Source of the DNA: Chloroflexota bacterium
GTDB taxonomy: Bacteria > Chloroflexota > Anaerolineae > Promineifilales > Promineifilaceae
Direction of reading: 5' to 3'
NCBI GenBank assembly: GCA_024223125.1
Contig: JAAEOP010000878.1
Location: 1 to 7,204, forward strand
DNA: 7,204 bases
The position numbers and the translations under genes were made by a program. The notes beneath the pieces were generated by a model that was not told where the DNA came from, ran no database searches, and saw only the letters and a list, made by a program, of their open reading frames with translations. Every line of letters begins with the position of its first letter. Positions within the stretch are counted from its first letter, which is position 1. Shown in pieces: positions 5,845 through 7,204 of this stretch.

Positions 5845-6106
5845 CAGCGATCGGTTTTTGATGACTCCCTGGAGAATGGATTTGTTATTCCAGCTATCTG
5901 TTTGTTAGGCGTCGAAGCGCGAGCACGGAGTTCGTTTGGTTTTCTGGATTTTTCCAAGTAAAGTTGTCTCGACAGAGCAGTAGTTGGATTCTTGCTCGCA
6001 CCCGCTGAAGAAAACGATAGCCTTTCCACAAATTCTGCCAAGTCGCTTTTTGTTTGCTCCCAACAATTGCCAACACACAACTTCCAAAAACAATCTCGCC
6101 GTAAGT
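5845..6106. other. Convergent intergenic region, nothing recognisable
   Basis: This 262-bp gap separates the ends of mobA (+) and the MocR gene (-). A 7-bp inverted repeat, GCGAGCA (5919-5925) and TGCTCGC (5993-5999), is far apart (67 bases) and is weak evidence for anything. Small frames on both strands show no family motif. No intrinsic terminator (strong stem followed by a T-run) is visible for either gene, and no ACGGCCGT copy occurs here although it is frequent on both sides. Confidence 0.5.
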
Positions 6107-7204
6107 TTAGAAAACAACCCCCAGGCGGCGCACCCCTTCCACAATTTCATCTTCGCTGAGGCCGCTGAAACCAAGCAGGATGGAGGGTGGAGGCGGCGTT
6201 TGCAGATGGTAGGGCGCGCCGGGATAAATGCCGACGCCTGCTTCCGTGGCAGCCTGAATCACGGCCGTTTCCACCAATCCATCCGCCAGATACAACATAA
6301 TATGCAGCCCGGCCGGCACATCTGTAAACGAAACCTGTTCCCCCAAATGTTTTTTGAGTTCATTGACTAATATTTGCCGCCGACGGCCGTAAGCGTACCG
6401 TAAATGGCGCAAGTGCCGTTCAAAGTGACTTTCGGTAATAAAGTCAGCCACGGCCGCCTGTGTTAACGTAGGCGCACCCCGGTCTACCAATGCTTTGGCC
6501 TGTGTAAACGGCCGTACCAACCCCGGCGGCAAGACTGCATAAGAAAGACGCAGCGCCGGAAACAATACCTTTGAAAACGTGCCCAGATAAATAACACGGC
6601 CGTCCTCATCCAAACCTTGTAATGCTGATAACGGCCGTCCGTCATACCGCAGCTCGCCATCATAATCATCTTCAATAACCAATGCCTTGTGCTGCCGCGC
6701 CCAGGCTAATAATGCTAACCGGCGGCTGACCGGCATTGTGCCACCACGCGGAAATTGGTTAGAGGGGGTAACAAAAACCAGACGTGCCTGACTGTCCTCT
6801 GGAATCTTCTCCACTGGGAAGCCAGCCTCATCTACCGGAAGTGGTTTTAAGATGGCGTTATTCAAACGGAAGACAGAAAATGCCTGCCCATACCCGGGCG
6901 TTTCCACCAATACCTCATCCCCCGCAGAAAGGCAAAGACGGGTTAAAATATCTAATGCCTGCTGTGCCCCATTGACGATGACGATCTGGTCGGCATGGCA
7001 ATGTACCCCCCGCCAGCGATGCAGATAATCGGCCAACGCCTGGCGCAGCGGCAAATAGCCGGCCACAGAGCCATAGCGGGAAAGCATCACATCGTCGGTA
7101 CTCAGGTAGCGGGCCAACAGCCGCCGCCAAATGTCGTAGGGGAAGATGTGGGGGAAGGAACGGCCGAACCCAAAATCAATCTCTGGTTTAACGGCCGTGC
7201 GCCC
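6107..7204 (-). CDS. MocR-type GntR/aminotransferase regulator, N-terminus outside the window
   Basis: The frame stays open from the stop at 6107-6109 to the right edge, giving 365 visible residues; the TTG at 7115-7117 is not a real start, because IDFGFGRSFPHIFPYDIWRRLL, in short pieces along 7118-7180, continues the family sequence upstream. This is the fold-type I aminotransferase domain of MocR regulators: YGSVAGYLPLRQALADYL, NGAQQALD, ETPGYG, TPSNQFPRGG, IEDDYDGELRYDG, and GTFSKVLFPALR whose lysine (codon 6569-6571) should form the PLP Schiff base. MocR proteins carry an N-terminal GntR winged helix of about 80-110 residues, here expected beyond 7204, and sense PLP and an amino compound rather than transaminating. 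Targets such as pdxST, gabTD or ehu are not in the window. A plain aminotransferase lacking the GntR domain is less likely but cannot be excluded. Confidence 0.88.
   Translation of the reverse strand, partial: GRTAVKPEIDFGFGRSFPHIFPYDIWRRLLARYLSTDDVMLSRYGSVAGYLPLRQALADYLHRWRGVHCHADQIVIVNGAQQALDILTRLCLSAGDEVLVETPGYGQAFSVFRLNNAILKPLPVDEAGFPVEKIPEDSQARLVFVTPSNQFPRGGTMPVSRRLALLAWARQHKALVIEDDYDGELRYDGRPLSALQGLDEDGRVIYLGTFSKVLFPALRLSYAVLPPGLVRPFTQAKALVDRGAPTLTQAAVADFITESHFERHLRHLRYAYGRRRQILVNELKKHLGEQVSFTDVPAGLHIMLYLADGLVETAVIQAATEAGVGIYPGAPYHLQTPPPPSILLGFSGLSEDEIVEGVRRLGVVF

Larger units (their letters stand above)
247..7198. repeat. Highly iterated palindrome ACGGCCGT, 19 dispersed copies
   Basis: Exact copies start at 247, 511, 777, 2488, 2999, 4033, 4120, 4228, 4418, 4892, 5357, 5512, 5798, 6261, 6383, 6508, 6596, 6631 and 7191 (hand count). 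An 8-mer would be expected about 0.1 times in this length at equal base use. All copies are inside coding sequence, or overlap a stop codon in the case of 2999. None lies in trpD, the V4R gene, the HAD-like remnant or any intergenic gap. Near-matches ACGGCCGC, GCGGCCGT and TCGGCCGT are also present. The pattern resembles the HIP1 palindrome of cyanobacteria; its role here is unknown. Confidence 0.85.

Noticed and set aside
5984..6370. 128-codon frame on the + strand across the spacer and the MocR gene end
   Set aside because: Its second half is antisense to conserved MocR sequence and the first half has no motif.
6107..7117. A complete 336-residue protein starting at TTG 7117
   Set aside because: The frame continues upstream to the edge with typical MocR residues (DFGFGRSFP, FPYDIWRRLL), so the start is internal and the gene is cut by the window.
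1..7204. A defence, toxin-antitoxin or secondary-metabolite system
   Set aside because: All recognisable genes are housekeeping or common regulators; no motif of such systems is visible on either strand.

Overview
This is chromosomal DNA of a bacterium, most likely an uncultured Chloroflexota of the Anaerolineae or Ardenticatenia type. That placement is an inference from three things: ordinary housekeeping genes, a V4R-domain protein, and an extreme density of the palindrome ACGGCCGT (19 hand-counted copies in 7.2 kb). No database could be consulted.

Layout. On the + strand: a metallo-beta-lactamase-fold hydrolase (1-918); a two-gene tryptophan block, trpD (993-2024) and trpC (2187-3008), split by a 163-bp nested palindromic element (2016-2178); an orphan V4R-domain protein (3083 or 3104 to 3748); hemW, a radical-SAM heme chaperone (3757-4959); a gap of about 300 bp holding a hairpin element (4989-5052) and an AT-rich C-terminal remnant of a probable HAD-like gene (5054-5290); and mobA (5266-5844). 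After a 262-bp gap with nothing recognisable, a convergent MocR-type aminotransferase/regulator lies on the - strand (6107 to the window edge, N-terminus missing).

Functions. TrpD and TrpC catalyse the phosphoribosyl transfer and the indole-ring closure of tryptophan synthesis. The other trp genes are not in the window, so the pathway is split. MobA makes the guanine-dinucleotide form of the molybdenum cofactor, and HemW handles heme. These genes share no single pathway and look like ordinary accessory-free genome content.

The unusual part is the repeat landscape. Several different small repeats sit exactly at gene boundaries: (G/A)GAGATT heptads at the trpD stop and before trpC, the same 9-mer at the hemW stop, GCAAGT units at the hemW start, two overlapping hairpins before trpD, and an inverted repeat after hemW. 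They appear to have altered a stop codon context, removed ribosome binding sites and left start codons ambiguous. I found no defence system, CRISPR array, tRNA, rRNA or transposase.
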